Assembly: GCF_014641715.1 (NCBI RefSeq)
Contig: NZ_BMIG01000001.1
Coordinates: 186,001 to 250,000, forward strand
Source of the DNA: Polaromonas eurypsychrophila
Lineage (GTDB): Bacteria > Pseudomonadota > Gammaproteobacteria > Burkholderiales > Burkholderiaceae_C
Reading direction: 5' to 3'
Length of the DNA: 64,000 nt
In this document: positions 17,171-27,868 of the stretch, piece by piece
How positions within the stretch are numbered: the stretch's first letter is position 1
Layout of the letters: every line of letters begins with the position of its first letter
Notes under the pieces: generated by a model
The model's database searches: none
What the model was told of the DNA's origin: nothing
Seen by the model: the letters and a program-made list of their open reading frames with translations, nothing else
Made by a program: the position numbers and the translations under genes

Positions 17171-19444
17171 ATGTCTGTCATTGAAAATATCCAGAAGCTA
17201 TTCAAAACAAAGCCCGCTGCATCCCAGGACAGCATGGATGATGTTTCGCTCGACATGTCGGTCGATCCGCTCGCGACGAGTGCCATGAATTCGCCGAGCG
17301 TTATGGCTGCAGCGCAGCAGGGAGAAGACAGCACCGGGCCTGAAAGCCAGAACGACGACGACAGGTCCGAAGACGGCGAGTTGTTGTCGCTCCCGGTTTT
17401 GGGTCGCCGGCGTATGGGCGCGCACCAGCAGGTGTTGGTGGTGTTGTTGGGTTTTGCGGTGATCGTGCTGGGTGCTGTGACTTTTGTTGCGCTGAATCAG
17501 GCGGATCAGGTGGCGCAACAGGTGGCCGCCACCGGGCAGTCGCTAATGCAGTCGCAGCGTCTTGCCAAGTCGGTTTCGCAGGCCCTGGTGGGCAGTGCGC
17601 AGGCTTTCCCGGATGTGAAGGAAAGCTCCGATGTGCTGGCCAAAACCGTTCGCGGCCTGAAAGCCGGTGAAACGTCACTGCGTCTTGAGCCTGTTTCTCC
17701 CGAATTGCAGCCCGATGTAGATACCGTGACGCCGCTCATGGAGCGCGCTGAAAAGAACGCGTCAACGGTGATGAGTCAGCAAGCGATTTTGACCCAGGTG
17801 GGTAACGCGTTGCGCACCATCAACCGGCAGTCGTCAGACCTGCTGGAAATTGCCGAAACCGTTTCTTCTCTCAAGCTTCAGCAGAATGCGGCTCCCGCAG
17901 AAATCTCTGCGGCCGGCCAGCTAGTGATGTTGACGCAGCGTATTGGTAAATCAGCCAATGAATTCCTTACCATGGAAGGCGTGAGCCCCGAGGCTGTTTT
18001 CCTGCTCGGTAAGGACTTGAACTCGTTCAAGGAGATCGCCCAGGGCCTGCAGGAAGGCAGCCCCGAGTTGCGTTTGACGGGCTCCAAGGACCCGCAGACA
18101 CGCGAGCGGCTTGAGGCCTTGATGGCGCTGTATGAGCAGACGCGGGTGCAGGCCGGTGCCATCCTGGGCAACTTGCAGGGGCTGGTCTCCGCGCGCGAGG
18201 CGCAGGCGTCGATTATTTCTGACAGCGAGCCCTTGCGCCGCGGATTGGAAGACATCCAGGGCAAGCTGTCATCGCAGACCGGCCTGGGTGTTGGCGCCCT
18301 GACTACGCTGGCAGTGGCGGCGGCATTTGCGTTGCTATGCGCGGCGGGCCTGGCCCGTTTGCAGGTGCTGGACAGCCGGCAGCGTCAAGGTGTTGCCGAG
18401 GGTCAACGGCTGGAAGCCAAGGGCCAGGAGCAGGACGCCAAACGTGTCAATGACGCCAACCAGGCAGCCATTTTGCGATTGATGAATGAGTTGCAGACAG
18501 TGGCCGAGGGTGATTTGACCCAGGAGGCGACAGTGACCGAAGACATTACCGGCGCCATTGCTGACTCGGTGAACTACACGGTGGAAGAGTTGCGACAGCT
18601 GGTTGGTAACGTGCAAAACACGGCGACCCGGGTGGCACAAACCACAGCGCAGGTGGAAAGTACCTCGACCGAGCTGCTGGCAGCTTCAACCGAGCAATTG
18701 CGCGAAATTCGTGAAACCGGCCAATCGGTGCTTGACATGGCGACCCGAATCAACCAGGTGTCCACCCAGGCTCAGGAATCCTCCCAGGTGGCGCGTCAGT
18801 CACTGACCGCTGCCGAATCCGGATTGCAGGCGGTGCAGAACGCGATCGGCGGTATGAACTCGATCCGAGACCAGATTCAGGAAACCTCAAAACGGATCAA
18901 ACGTCTGGGTGAATCTTCCCAGGAGATTGGTGAAATTACCGAACTGATTTCAGACATTACCGAGCAGACCAATGTGCTCGCGCTCAATGCCGCCATTCAG
19001 GCCGCGTCTGCTGGTGAAGCTGGGCGAGGCTTTTCGGTGGTGGCCGAGGAGGTGCAGCGTCTGGCCGAGCGTTCGGCAGATGCGACGCGCCAGATTTCTG
19101 CGCTGGTGAAGGCGATTCAGACCGACACCCAGGATGCGGTTGCCGCCATGGAACGCTCCACGCAGGGTGTGGTCGAAGGGGCCAAGCTGTCCGACAGCGC
19201 GGGTACCGCACTGACTGAAATTGACCAGGTGTCGCGCCGGCTGGCTGACCTGATTGAGCAGATTTCCAGTTCCGCATCCCGCGAAGCCGAATCGGCCAAC
19301 GTCGTGGCCGGCAACATCCAGCACATTTTTGCAGTGACCGAGCAGACCGGAGAGGGTACACGTTCGACGGCACAGCAGGTGCGTGATCTGTCGCGCATGG
19401 CGGAAGAGTTGCGGCAGTCTGTGTCGCGATTCAAGATTGCTTGA
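17171..19444 (+). CDS. pilJ: Methyl-accepting chemotaxis protein PilJ
   Basis: A 757-residue chemoreceptor of the Pil-Chp system. It begins with a cytoplasmic-looking acidic N-terminal stretch of about 75 residues, then membrane segment 1 ([20 protein letters not shown]), a periplasmic region with PilJ-type repeats to about 370, membrane segment 2 ([19 protein letters not shown]), a HAMP-like linker and the signalling domain with the hairpin tip [20 protein letters not shown]. PilJ detects pilin-related or surface contact signals and controls ChpA. The extended N-terminus before membrane segment 1 is longer than in the Pseudomonas protein. It is followed by chpA after 57 bases. Confidence 0.94.
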   Translation: MSVIENIQKLFKTKPAASQDSMDDVSLDMSVDPLATSAMNSPSVMAAAQQGEDSTGPESQNDDDRSEDGELLSLPVLGRRRMGAHQQVLVVLLGFAVIVLGAVTFVALNQADQVAQQVAATGQSLMQSQRLAKSVSQALVGSAQAFPDVKESSDVLAKTVRGLKAGETSLRLEPVSPELQPDVDTVTPLMERAEKNASTVMSQQAILTQVGNALRTINRQSSDLLEIAETVSSLKLQQNAAPAEISAAGQLVMLTQRIGKSANEFLTMEGVSPEAVFLLGKDLNSFKEIAQGLQEGSPELRLTGSKDPQTRERLEALMALYEQTRVQAGAILGNLQGLVSAREAQASIISDSEPLRRGLEDIQGKLSSQTGLGVGALTTLAVAAAFALLCAAGLARLQVLDSRQRQGVAEGQRLEAKGQEQDAKRVNDANQAAILRLMNELQTVAEGDLTQEATVTEDITGAIADSVNYTVEELRQLVGNVQNTATRVAQTTAQVESTSTELLAASTEQLREIRETGQSVLDMATRINQVSTQAQESSQVARQSLTAAESGLQAVQNAIGGMNSIRDQIQETSKRIKRLGESSQEIGEITELISDITEQTNVLALNAAIQAASAGEAGRGFSVVAEEVQRLAERSADATRQISALVKAIQTDTQDAVAAMERSTQGVVEGAKLSDSAGTALTEIDQVSRRLADLIEQISSSASREAESANVVAGNIQHIFAVTEQTGEGTRSTAQQVRDLSRMAEELRQSVSRFKIA

Positions 19445-19501
19445 TGGCAGGTTGCATCGTCCTTGTCCGTGAACTCCGATTTATGAACCGGCCTGCCATT
19501 T

Positions 19502-22500
19502 ATGCAATCGAACGCCCTGAACTCAACAGCCGCTGAACTTGATTTGGCTGTCAATGACCTGGGCCCACTGGCCTGGGTATTGGACGAACTGCGGAAGTCG
19601 CTGGATGGCTCTGCCAAGGCCCTAAAGCGCTTTGTGCGGGATGCAGAATTGGCGCGGGGTTCTGACCTTGCCGCGCTGGATGCCAGCCAGTTGCGTATTG
19701 CGCGTCAGCAGTTGCATCAGGCCGTGGGTGCGCTTGAGATGGTGGGTTTGGGCGCGCCCGCGCTGGTGTTGCGTGCCATGGAAGCGGCAGTGCAACGATT
19801 TATCCAGCGTCCCGAGCAATGCAGCCAGGACGCAGCTGCCAAAGTTGAGCTCGCAAGTTTTGCCTTGTCGGAATATCTCGAAGGTGTCCTGGCCGACAGA
19901 CCGGTGTCCGCCGTCTCCCTGTTTCCGCAGTACCGTGATGTACAAGGCTTGGTAGGGGCTGATCGCATCCATCCCGCTGATCTCTGGCTATTCGAATTGC
20001 GCTGGATTGAGCCGGTCACGGATTTGTCAATCAACGCGCGGGCTTACGACGAAGCGTCCAGACAGTTGCTGGATCAGCTGATCCTGAAAATCATGCGCAC
20101 CGGTGACGCGCAGGCGGCGCAAAGCTTCAGGGATATGTGCCTGGGTTTTGCCAAGGCGCAGCCGGGCGGCGAGCCCCGCGTGTTCTGGAAAATCGCGGCT
20201 GGTTATTTTGAGGCTTTGTCGCATGGCCTCCTGCGTGTCGATATTTACGTCAAGCGCGCGGCTTCGCGGATCCTGTTGCAATACGCGTCGTTTGCCAAAG
20301 GCAGTACCAACGCTTCGGACCGGCTGGTACAGGATTTGTTATTTTTCTGCTCGCAGGCGGTCGCCAACCCTGCCAGCGGTGCTCCGGTGCTGTCGGCGGT
20401 CCGTGCGAGTTATGGACTGGACCGTTTCAAGCCGGTGGACTATGAGGCGGTGCAATTTGGCCGCTTTGACCCGGCGTTGTTGGCGCAAGCCCGCAAGCGC
20501 ATTGTCTCGGCCAAGGAAACCTGGTCATCACTGAGCGCCGGTGAACTTGGCAAGTTCAAAACGCTGGCCGACCAATTCAGTCTGGTAACGGATTCGCTGG
20601 TCAAGCTGCATCCTCCCAGCGAGCCGCTCGCGCTGGCGCTGACGCGTGTGATCGAGACGACGGTACGCTCCGGGCAGGCGCCGCCCATCGAGCTGGCTCT
20701 TGAAGCGGCGACAGCCGTTCTGTACCTGGAAGCGGCCTTTGATGACCTCGATCCCAATGACCCGCAATTGACTGTCCGGACAGCCCGATTGGCGGAGCGG
20801 CTCGAAGGTGTGCGTAGCGGCGGCAAAGCTCAGCCACTTGAGCCCTGGATGGAAGAGCTTTATCGCCACGTCAGCGACAAACAGACCATGGGCAGTGTGG
20901 TGGGCGAGTTGCGCATCTCTCTGAGCGAACTCGAAAAATCGCTGGACCTGTTTTTCCGGAATCCGCAGGAGAAAGCTGTTCTGGTGGCGGTGCCTGGGCA
21001 GTTATCGCAGATGCGGGGTGTGTTGTCGGTTCTGGGGCTCGATCAGGCCTCTCACGCCGTGCTGCGCATGCGCGACAGCGTGGAACAGATGCTGGTGACT
21101 GAAGTTGATGAGCAACTGGCCCGTTCGGCAGGGACGTTTGACCAGTTGGGTAACAACCTGGGCGCCCTGAGCTTCCTGATTGATATGCTCAATTACCAAC
21201 CTGCGTTGGCCAAAAAACTTTTTGTTTACGATGAAGTTAAAGGCGAACTCAAACCATTGATGGGGCGCAGCCAAGCACCGCCTGATGCGGCCGCAGCGAC
21301 GGCGCACAGCGAACTTTCTCAGGAAGTGCTGTCCGTTGTACAGGATGCGGAGGCAGGAATTTCGGCGGCAAATCTGAGCGTCAAGCTTGATGTTCTTGCG
21401 ACCCATGCGGCATTGGCGGATCAGCCGGGCTTGGCACAAACCGCGCGAGACGCTGCGATGGCCGTTGCCGGAAATACCCAGGCCGCTTCCGGTTCATTGA
21501 CCGATTTGGTGGCGGCCACTGCGCAGGCGGCCATGCCCTTTGCTGCGCCAGTCAGTGAGGAAAATTTTGAAGAAGACGACTTGCGCGATATTTTTCTGGA
21601 GGAAGCACGCGAGGTTGCCGGGCAAGCGCAAGGCGCTATTTCGGCTCTGAACAACCAACCCGGGGATATTGGCGAACTGACGATACTGCGCCGCGCCTTT
21701 CACACACTCAAGGGCAGTTCCCGCATGGTCGGGCTTAACGAGTTTGGCGAGGCGGCTTGGTCGATGGAGCAGCTACTTAATGGCTGGCTTGCTGAGCAAA
21801 AATCGTCGAACGACTCGTTTCAGGCCTTGTGCGTTCAGGCCATGGATGGATTTGTTGTCTGGATCGACGATATCGCAGCCAACCGCGATGCTCAATGGAA
21901 ATCTGGGCCGTTTCGCGCGAGCGCCGATGCCATGCGAACGGAAGGGCATTTCAACGCCATCGTAATGCCGGAGCGAACTGGATCCGATGCGGATCTTTCA
22001 CGGCCCGGCCCCGATATGCCGGTGGCTCAAGCACCATCCGATTTTGACTTCGACTTCTCGTTGAATGACCTGTCCCCCGTCGCCCCTGCTGCCATGCCGT
22101 CGGAGCAGCCGCTGGCCGATATCCAGGGCATTGACTTCGACAGTTTGTCAGCCTTGTCGGGACTGGGCGTCGATGCACCGGCTGCGGGACCGGCGTCCGC
22201 TGCGAGCATGTTCGAACTGGATCTTGGCCAAGCCTCAGCCCCGACGCTGGCGACGGAGGCCAATTCGCTTGAACTATCGACGACTGATTTTGACGCCCAT
22301 TTCCTAAATTCCACAAGTTCGCAACCCGATCCCCTTCCAGTGACCAATGCCTTGCCCGAGGCGTCGCAAGTTCAGGTGGACGATGTTTTTGATTTTGTTC
22401 CCGAGATGGTGGTTGAGCCGGCGCCCATCGTTGCGTCATCAGAACTGGACATTGAATTCGAAATTCCTGCGCCTTTGGACGACCTGGCCGAGCCCTTGTC

Positions 22501-25500
22501 CCTGGACTTGAGCGGGGACGAGCAGATCAAGGTGATCGGCTCGCTGCGCATTGGCATCCCGCTTTACAACGTGTATCTGAATGAGGCCGATGAATGGTCC
22601 CGCCGCCTGGTGACTGAAGTCACGGAATGGACGATGGAGCGGGGGCAGTCCATTGGTGATTCGGCCCTGGCGCTCACCCATTCACTGGCGGGCAGTTCCT
22701 CCACGGTGGGCTTTGACGCGCTCTCCGAAATGGCGCGCGCGCTCGAGCATGCGCTTCAGCAGTCGCAAATTCAGCAGGGACATGGCGGTAACAGGCACGA
22801 TCAATTGTTCATTGATGCCGCTGAAGACATTCGGCGTCTGTTGCACCAGTTTGCGGCCGGTTTCCTCAAGCAGTCGGACCCGCGAATCCTTCAAGCCCTT
22901 CGCGAAATCGATTTTTCAGACCCTGTCAGCGACCCGGCGCCGGTTGCCGCCAGCCTGGCTGTCCGGTCTGGCGGACACCCCACTCAGCCTGTGGTCCAAT
23001 CCGTGGCGTCGATCGCGTCAGCACCGCCATCAACTGTGCCGGTAGCACCTGCCGCCAGATTCGTTATCAAGGCAGTGACAAGTGCGCCCGTTTTCGTGTC
23101 TGCAGCGCCTCCAGAACCAACGTCTTTCGAGGTCGTTCTTCCATCTTCGCCTTCACCGCCACCGCCACCTGCTTTCGCTCCGGTGGTCGCTGTCGCGCAG
23201 TCTTTCGTTCCTGCCATTTTCAATGAAGACCTGGACGATGAGTTCGACGCGGTTGACGCGATTGATCCCGACCTGTTTCCGATTTTTGAGGAAGAAGGTG
23301 CTGAGCTGATGCCGCAACTGGGCGCGGCCTTGCGGCAGTGGTCCGCTCGTCCCGATAATCTGGGCGCACGAAATGAGGTCTTGCGCGCCTTGCATACCCT
23401 CAAGGGCAGTGCCAGGCTGGCAGGGGCGATGCGCCTGGGGGAGATGTCCCACCGCATCGAGTCGGACATTGAGCATATGGGCTCCGACGCCGCTGCTTCG
23501 CAGAACTTTGACACCTTGCTGGCGACGTTTGATGCCATGCAGGCGAACTTTGAGGCCTTGCGACATCCCGGCACGTCCGAAACATTTGAACCGCTGCAGC
23601 CTTTGTTGCAGCCGGCCGCAGGCGATGGTCCTGAAGCGCTGGAAAACGCGCAGGGCACAGCCCTGGCGCCGGCCGGTGGCCGCAAGGTCATGATGTCCAT
23701 GGCCCAGGCGACGGCCCTGCAACCTTTGCGTCCGTCTGCTTCTGGGTCCATCCGCGTGCGTTCTCAACTGCTGGACCGCATGGTCAACCAGGCCGGCGAG
23801 GTCATGATCACACGCTCCCGTCTGGAGGCTGAGCTCAACCAGTTGCGCGGCTCGCTCAATGATTTGAGTGGCAACTTGAATCGCTTGCGTTCGCAATTGC
23901 GCGACGTGGAACTGCACTCCGAAACCCAGATGCAGTCGCGCTTGCAGCAGGCCAAGGAAGCGCAGCTTGGATTTGACCCGCTGGAGTTCGACCGTTTCAC
24001 CCGCGTGCAGGAACTGACACGCATGATGGCCGAGTCTGTCAATGACGTAGCAACCGTGCAGCGCACGCTGCAGCGCACTGTTGAAGCGACCGAGGACGAT
24101 TTGATTGCCCAGGCGCGTCAGACGCGGGAGTTGCAGCGCGACTTGCTGCGCACCCGCATGGTGGAGTTCGAGGGCATTTCTGAGCGCTTGTACCGCGTGG
24201 TTCGGCAGGCTTCGAAGGAAACCGGCAAGCAAGTGCGTCTGGATCTGCAAGGTGGCACCATTGAGATGGACCGCGGCATGCTGGACCGCATGACGCCGGC
24301 GTTTGAACATTTGCTGCGCAATTGCGTGGCCCACGGCATTGAGGACCCTGGGGCCCGCACCGGCACCGGCAAGGATGCTTCCGGCCTGATCACCGTGAGC
24401 GTGCAGCAATCAGGCAACGACGTGTCTGTCGAGTTCCGTGACGATGGCGCCGGGCTGAATCTGCAGCGCATTCGCGAAAAGGCCCAGGCGTCCGGTCTGA
24501 TTGCACCGGGACAGCAAATCGACGACGACGAAGCCGCCAACATGATTTTCATGCCCGGCTTTACCACCGCCACGCAAGTCACCGAGCTCGCCGGACGTGG
24601 CATTGGCATGGACGTGGTCCGCTCCGAGGTCAATGCTCTGGGCGGCAGGATTGAAACCACCACGGTGGCGGGCAAGGGCACCAACTTCAAGCTGGTCCTT
24701 CCGCTGACCACTGCTGTGACGCAGGTGGTGATGCTGCGCGCGGGCGGCTCTTCGGTGGGTGTGCCTGCCAATGTGGTTGAAACCGTGCGCCGGATTTCCG
24801 CCAAGGATCTGCAGCAGGCCTATAACAGTGGCGTGCTGGACGTTGCCGGCGAGAGCGTTCCGTTCTTCTGGTCAGGTGCCCTGCTGCAGGCCTCGCGTCG
24901 CAGCAGCGAGCCGCAGGGCAAAACCGCGTCGGTTGTCATTTTCCGCAGCGCGGCCCAGCGGATCGCCTTGCACGTCGACGAAGTGTTGGGCAACCAAGAG
25001 GTTGTGGTGAAGAACCTCGGACCTCAGCTTTCGCGTCTGCCTGGTTTGGCGGGCATGTCAGTGCTGGCTTCAGGTGCGGTTGTGCTGATCTACAACCCGG
25101 TGGCGCTGGCCACCGTGTATGGACAGCAGGCGCGAGGCTGGAGCTCCGACAGTGCCGAGCCGCACATGCTGGAGCAGTCTGCGGACGGTGACGTGGGCGG
25201 TACACGCCTGGCCGTAGCCTCGCCCATGCCGGTGGCGCCGCAGATCCCGCTTATTCTGGTGGTGGACGATTCCATCACGGTGAGGCGCGTAACCCAGCGC
25301 TTGCTGCAGCGCGAGGGGTATCGCGTTTCCATGGCGGCCGATGGCCTGCAGGCGCTGGAGCGGCTGCAGGAAGAACGGCCTACGGTGGTGCTGTCGGACA
25401 TTGAGATGCCGCGCATGGACGGCTTCGACTTGGCACGCAACATTCGCGGTGACGTGCGCCTGAGCAGCCTGCCCATCATCATGATCACGTCGCGGATTGC

Positions 25501-25621
25501 CGAGAAGCACCGCGAACATGCCAAAGAGCTGGGCGTCGATCACTACCTCGGCAAGCCTTACGCTGAAGACGAGTTGCTCAGCCTGATTCGCCACTATTGC
25601 AGCACCGAGCTTGCAGCTTGA
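19502..25621 (+). CDS. chpA: Hybrid chemotaxis kinase ChpA (PilL), 2039 residues
   Basis: A very large CheA-type kinase of the type IV pilus system. The N-terminal 700 residues lack clear motifs but have the helical pattern of degenerate Hpt modules. Three Hpt phosphotransfer sites are visible: FHTLKGSSRMVG at about residue 733, HSLAGSSSTVG at about 1059 and LHTLKGSARLAG at about 1297, separated by acidic and Pro-rich linkers. The kinase core follows: dimerisation helices, the N box around 1602 (FEHLLRNCVAHGIEDP), GRGIGMD near 1698, a CheW-like domain, and a C-terminal receiver from about 1914 with the acceptor Asp near 1963 (LSDIEMPRMDG). It phosphorylates PilG and PilH. It ends the pil-chp operon. 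Confidence 0.94.
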   Translation: MQSNALNSTAAELDLAVNDLGPLAWVLDELRKSLDGSAKALKRFVRDAELARGSDLAALDASQLRIARQQLHQAVGALEMVGLGAPALVLRAMEAAVQRFIQRPEQCSQDAAAKVELASFALSEYLEGVLADRPVSAVSLFPQYRDVQGLVGADRIHPADLWLFELRWIEPVTDLSINARAYDEASRQLLDQLILKIMRTGDAQAAQSFRDMCLGFAKAQPGGEPRVFWKIAAGYFEALSHGLLRVDIYVKRAASRILLQYASFAKGSTNASDRLVQDLLFFCSQAVANPASGAPVLSAVRASYGLDRFKPVDYEAVQFGRFDPALLAQARKRIVSAKETWSSLSAGELGKFKTLADQFSLVTDSLVKLHPPSEPLALALTRVIETTVRSGQAPPIELALEAATAVLYLEAAFDDLDPNDPQLTVRTARLAERLEGVRSGGKAQPLEPWMEELYRHVSDKQTMGSVVGELRISLSELEKSLDLFFRNPQEKAVLVAVPGQLSQMRGVLSVLGLDQASHAVLRMRDSVEQMLVTEVDEQLARSAGTFDQLGNNLGALSFLIDMLNYQPALAKKLFVYDEVKGELKPLMGRSQAPPDAAAATAHSELSQEVLSVVQDAEAGISAANLSVKLDVLATHAALADQPGLAQTARDAAMAVAGNTQAASGSLTDLVAATAQAAMPFAAPVSEENFEEDDLRDIFLEEAREVAGQAQGAISALNNQPGDIGELTILRRAFHTLKGSSRMVGLNEFGEAAWSMEQLLNGWLAEQKSSNDSFQALCVQAMDGFVVWIDDIAANRDAQWKSGPFRASADAMRTEGHFNAIVMPERTGSDADLSRPGPDMPVAQAPSDFDFDFSLNDLSPVAPAAMPSEQPLADIQGIDFDSLSALSGLGVDAPAAGPASAASMFELDLGQASAPTLATEANSLELSTTDFDAHFLNSTSSQPDPLPVTNALPEASQVQVDDVFDFVPEMVVEPAPIVASSELDIEFEIPAPLDDLAEPLSLDLSGDEQIKVIGSLRIGIPLYNVYLNEADEWSRRLVTEVTEWTMERGQSIGDSALALTHSLAGSSSTVGFDALSEMARALEHALQQSQIQQGHGGNRHDQLFIDAAEDIRRLLHQFAAGFLKQSDPRILQALREIDFSDPVSDPAPVAASLAVRSGGHPTQPVVQSVASIASAPPSTVPVAPAARFVIKAVTSAPVFVSAAPPEPTSFEVVLPSSPSPPPPPAFAPVVAVAQSFVPAIFNEDLDDEFDAVDAIDPDLFPIFEEEGAELMPQLGAALRQWSARPDNLGARNEVLRALHTLKGSARLAGAMRLGEMSHRIESDIEHMGSDAAASQNFDTLLATFDAMQANFEALRHPGTSETFEPLQPLLQPAAGDGPEALENAQGTALAPAGGRKVMMSMAQATALQPLRPSASGSIRVRSQLLDRMVNQAGEVMITRSRLEAELNQLRGSLNDLSGNLNRLRSQLRDVELHSETQMQSRLQQAKEAQLGFDPLEFDRFTRVQELTRMMAESVNDVATVQRTLQRTVEATEDDLIAQARQTRELQRDLLRTRMVEFEGISERLYRVVRQASKETGKQVRLDLQGGTIEMDRGMLDRMTPAFEHLLRNCVAHGIEDPGARTGTGKDASGLITVSVQQSGNDVSVEFRDDGAGLNLQRIREKAQASGLIAPGQQIDDDEAANMIFMPGFTTATQVTELAGRGIGMDVVRSEVNALGGRIETTTVAGKGTNFKLVLPLTTAVTQVVMLRAGGSSVGVPANVVETVRRISAKDLQQAYNSGVLDVAGESVPFFWSGALLQASRRSSEPQGKTASVVIFRSAAQRIALHVDEVLGNQEVVVKNLGPQLSRLPGLAGMSVLASGAVVLIYNPVALATVYGQQARGWSSDSAEPHMLEQSADGDVGGTRLAVASPMPVAPQIPLILVVDDSITVRRVTQRLLQREGYRVSMAADGLQALERLQEERPTVVLSDIEMPRMDGFDLARNIRGDVRLSSLPIIMITSRIAEKHREHAKELGVDHYLGKPYAEDELLSLIRHYCSTELAA

Positions 25622-25682
25622 AATAAAAAATAGCTCCAACCCATAGCTGGTATGGGCTAGCAGCTATAAAAAATATAGCGAC
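25622..25682. repeat. Dispersed intergenic repeat, family A copy 4
   Basis: Contains AAAATAGCTCCAACCCATAG, then GGGCTAGCAGCTATAAAAAA and ATAGCG. It lies between the convergent chpA and phrA genes, starting one base after the chpA stop codon. Confidence 0.7.
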
Positions 25683-25688
25683 ATGGGC

Positions 25689-27167
25689 TTAGGTAGACTT
25701 TTTCACGGGTGCATATCGCAACAGCGTCAAGGCCCTGGCCTCATCGTGCTTCACGACCGGAAGCGGGTAGTTCCTGCCGAGTTCAATACCGGCGGCAGCC
25801 AGTTCGACGGGGCGTGCCAGCCAAGGGCTGTGTAGCGAGGCTCCGGTGAGTCCGGCCAGTTGCGGCAGGTATTTTCGGATGAATTTGCCGCCGGCATCAA
25901 ACTTTTCGCTTTGCGTTACCGGGTTGAAGATCCGGAAATAGGGCTGTGCGTCACAGCCGCTGCTGGACGCCCACTGCCAGCCGCCGTTGTTGGCTGACAG
26001 ATCAAAATCGTTGAGGTGCCTGGCGAAATAGGCCTCGCCCCAGCGCCAGTCGATGCCCAGGTCCTTGATCAGAAAACACGCGGTGACCATGCGCAGCCGG
26101 TTGTGCATGTAACCGGTCTGGTTGATTTGTGCCATCGCGGCGTCAACCAGCGGGTAGCCGGTACGCCCTTCACACCAGGCCTGGAAAAGTGCGTGGGCGT
26201 GCGGCCCCTGCTCCCACTGGATGGCGTCGTACTCCGGCTTGAAAGAGGCCGTGGCCACACGCGGGAAGTTGCTCAGGATCTGCGCGTAAAAGTCGCGCCA
26301 GATCAGCTCGCTAAGCCAGACCGCGGCGCCCTCGCTGCCGCCTTGCTGCATGCGCAAGGCGGTCGCCGCGAGCTCGCGGATGGATATCGTGCCGAAGCGC
26401 AGATGCACACCCAGGTAACTCGGCCCTTTGACGGCCGGGAAATTCCGGGTGGCGTGGTATTGGTCCATGCGGGATACAAACTCGTCAAACAGCAGCCTGC
26501 CGCCGGCGCTACCGGCTGGAATTTTCAGTGCCGCAAGATTGGTCGACTCAAACCCGAAGGCAGCCAACTCCGGCACGGCTGCACGCCAGGCCGCAGGAAC
26601 CGGCGCCAGCGCCGCGCTGTGATTTTCCACCGGATAGGCGCGCAGGTAAAACGCATCCACTTTTTTAAGCCAGGCGTTTTTATAGGGTGTGAACACGCTG
26701 TAGGGCTTGCCGGTCTGCGTCAGCACTTCCTGGCGTTCAAAAATCACATGGTCTTTGAAGCTATGAAAAGCCATGCCAGACGCCGCCAGGGCCTCGACGA
26801 CCTGCTGGTCCCGCGCCAGCGACTGGGGCTCATCGTCATGGTTGGCAAAGACGGCGTTAATGGAAAGCGCCCGGGCCAGTTCCGGCAGGGCTTGGCCAGC
26901 CCGGCCGTGCAGCGTGACCAGACCGGCCTCGGCGATGCCATGGTGACTCGCCAGTTGCTGTAACTGCCCGGCAAGGTCGACCAGCGACTCACGGATGAAT
27001 TCGATGCGGCGGTCGGCACGGGGCAGGGCGTCGAGAATGTCGCTGTCCAGCACGAACACGCAGAAGATTTGGCGACATGCCTTCAACGCGTGGTACAGCG
27101 CTGCGTTGTCCTGGCAGCGCAGGTCCCGGCGGAACCACATCAGGCCAGTGTCGTATTGTTTGCTCAT
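25689..27167 (-). CDS. phrA: Class I deoxyribodipyrimidine photolyase
   Basis: A 492-residue flavoprotein that repairs UV-induced cyclobutane pyrimidine dimers with blue light. The N-terminal antenna-binding domain begins GLMWFRRDLRCQDNAALYHA, and the FAD domain carries GRTGYPLVDAAMAQ, HNRLRMVTACFL, DLSANNGGWQWASSSGCD and FNPVTQSEKFD, all typical of CPD photolyases. The asparagine-rich NNGGWQW segment argues against a cryptochrome role. Start at the ATG at 27167. It converges on chpA and diverges from yqgE. Confidence 0.94.
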   Translation of the reverse strand: MSKQYDTGLMWFRRDLRCQDNAALYHALKACRQIFCVFVLDSDILDALPRADRRIEFIRESLVDLAGQLQQLASHHGIAEAGLVTLHGRAGQALPELARALSINAVFANHDDEPQSLARDQQVVEALAASGMAFHSFKDHVIFERQEVLTQTGKPYSVFTPYKNAWLKKVDAFYLRAYPVENHSAALAPVPAAWRAAVPELAAFGFESTNLAALKIPAGSAGGRLLFDEFVSRMDQYHATRNFPAVKGPSYLGVHLRFGTISIRELAATALRMQQGGSEGAAVWLSELIWRDFYAQILSNFPRVATASFKPEYDAIQWEQGPHAHALFQAWCEGRTGYPLVDAAMAQINQTGYMHNRLRMVTACFLIKDLGIDWRWGEAYFARHLNDFDLSANNGGWQWASSSGCDAQPYFRIFNPVTQSEKFDAGGKFIRKYLPQLAGLTGASLHSPWLARPVELAAAGIELGRNYPLPVVKHDEARALTLLRYAPVKKST

Positions 27168-27280
27168 GTTCGGAGGCTTTACCTTGTTGTATGGCGAAGT
27201 TTGCAGGCCAGCCGCTGGCGTTCCAGTGCTGCAGGCCGATATTTCTGCCGGTTAAAGCACCCTGCGCGTAAAATCACGGC

Positions 27281-27868
27281 ATGGCCATGGATTCTGCACC
27301 GATCAATCTTACCCACCACTTCCTGATTGCCATGCCCGGTCTGGACGACGAGGCTTTCGCCAAAAGTGTGATCTATATGTGCGAACACAGCGACCGTGGC
27401 GCGCTGGGGCTGGTGATCAACAAGCCCAGCGACATCAACCTGAAAAATCTGTTCGACAAGGTCGCCTTGCCTCTGCGGCGCGCTGATTTGACCGAATCCC
27501 CGGTCTTCCAGGGCGGCCCGGTGCAGACCGAGCGCGGCTTTGTGCTTCATGAATGCATGCTTGCGGGCAGCGAGTCGGTGTACGCCTCAACCATGACCAT
27601 TCCGGGCGGATTGGAGATGACCACCTCCCGCGATGTGCTGGAAGCGCTGTCCACTGGCGCCGGACCGCGCAAGGTGTTTGTCTCGCTGGGATATTCCTCC
27701 TGGGGCGAGGGTCAGCTGGAGTCCGAAATTTCCGAAAACAGCTGGCTGACCGTTGAAGCCGACCTGTCGCTGATTTTCGATACCCCGGTCGAGCAGCGTT
27801 ATGACCAGGCCTTGCTGCTGCTGGGTCTGCAGAGCTGGATGCTGTCGCCCGAGGCCGGCCACGCATGA
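27281..27868 (+). CDS. yqgE: YqgE/AlgH family protein (UPF0301)
   Basis: A 195-residue cytoplasmic protein. The family motifs are LTHHFLIAMPGLDDEAFAKS near the start, GALGLVINKPS, VFQGGPVQTERGFVLH and GYSSWGEGQLESE. The biochemical role is unknown; the gene almost always precedes ruvX. It overlaps ruvX by four bases (ATGA), so they are translated together. The ATG at 27281 was chosen; a second ATG six bases downstream could also serve. Confidence 0.93.
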   Translation: MAMDSAPINLTHHFLIAMPGLDDEAFAKSVIYMCEHSDRGALGLVINKPSDINLKNLFDKVALPLRRADLTESPVFQGGPVQTERGFVLHECMLAGSESVYASTMTIPGGLEMTTSRDVLEALSTGAGPRKVFVSLGYSSWGEGQLESEISENSWLTVEADLSLIFDTPVEQRYDQALLLLGLQSWMLSPEAGHA

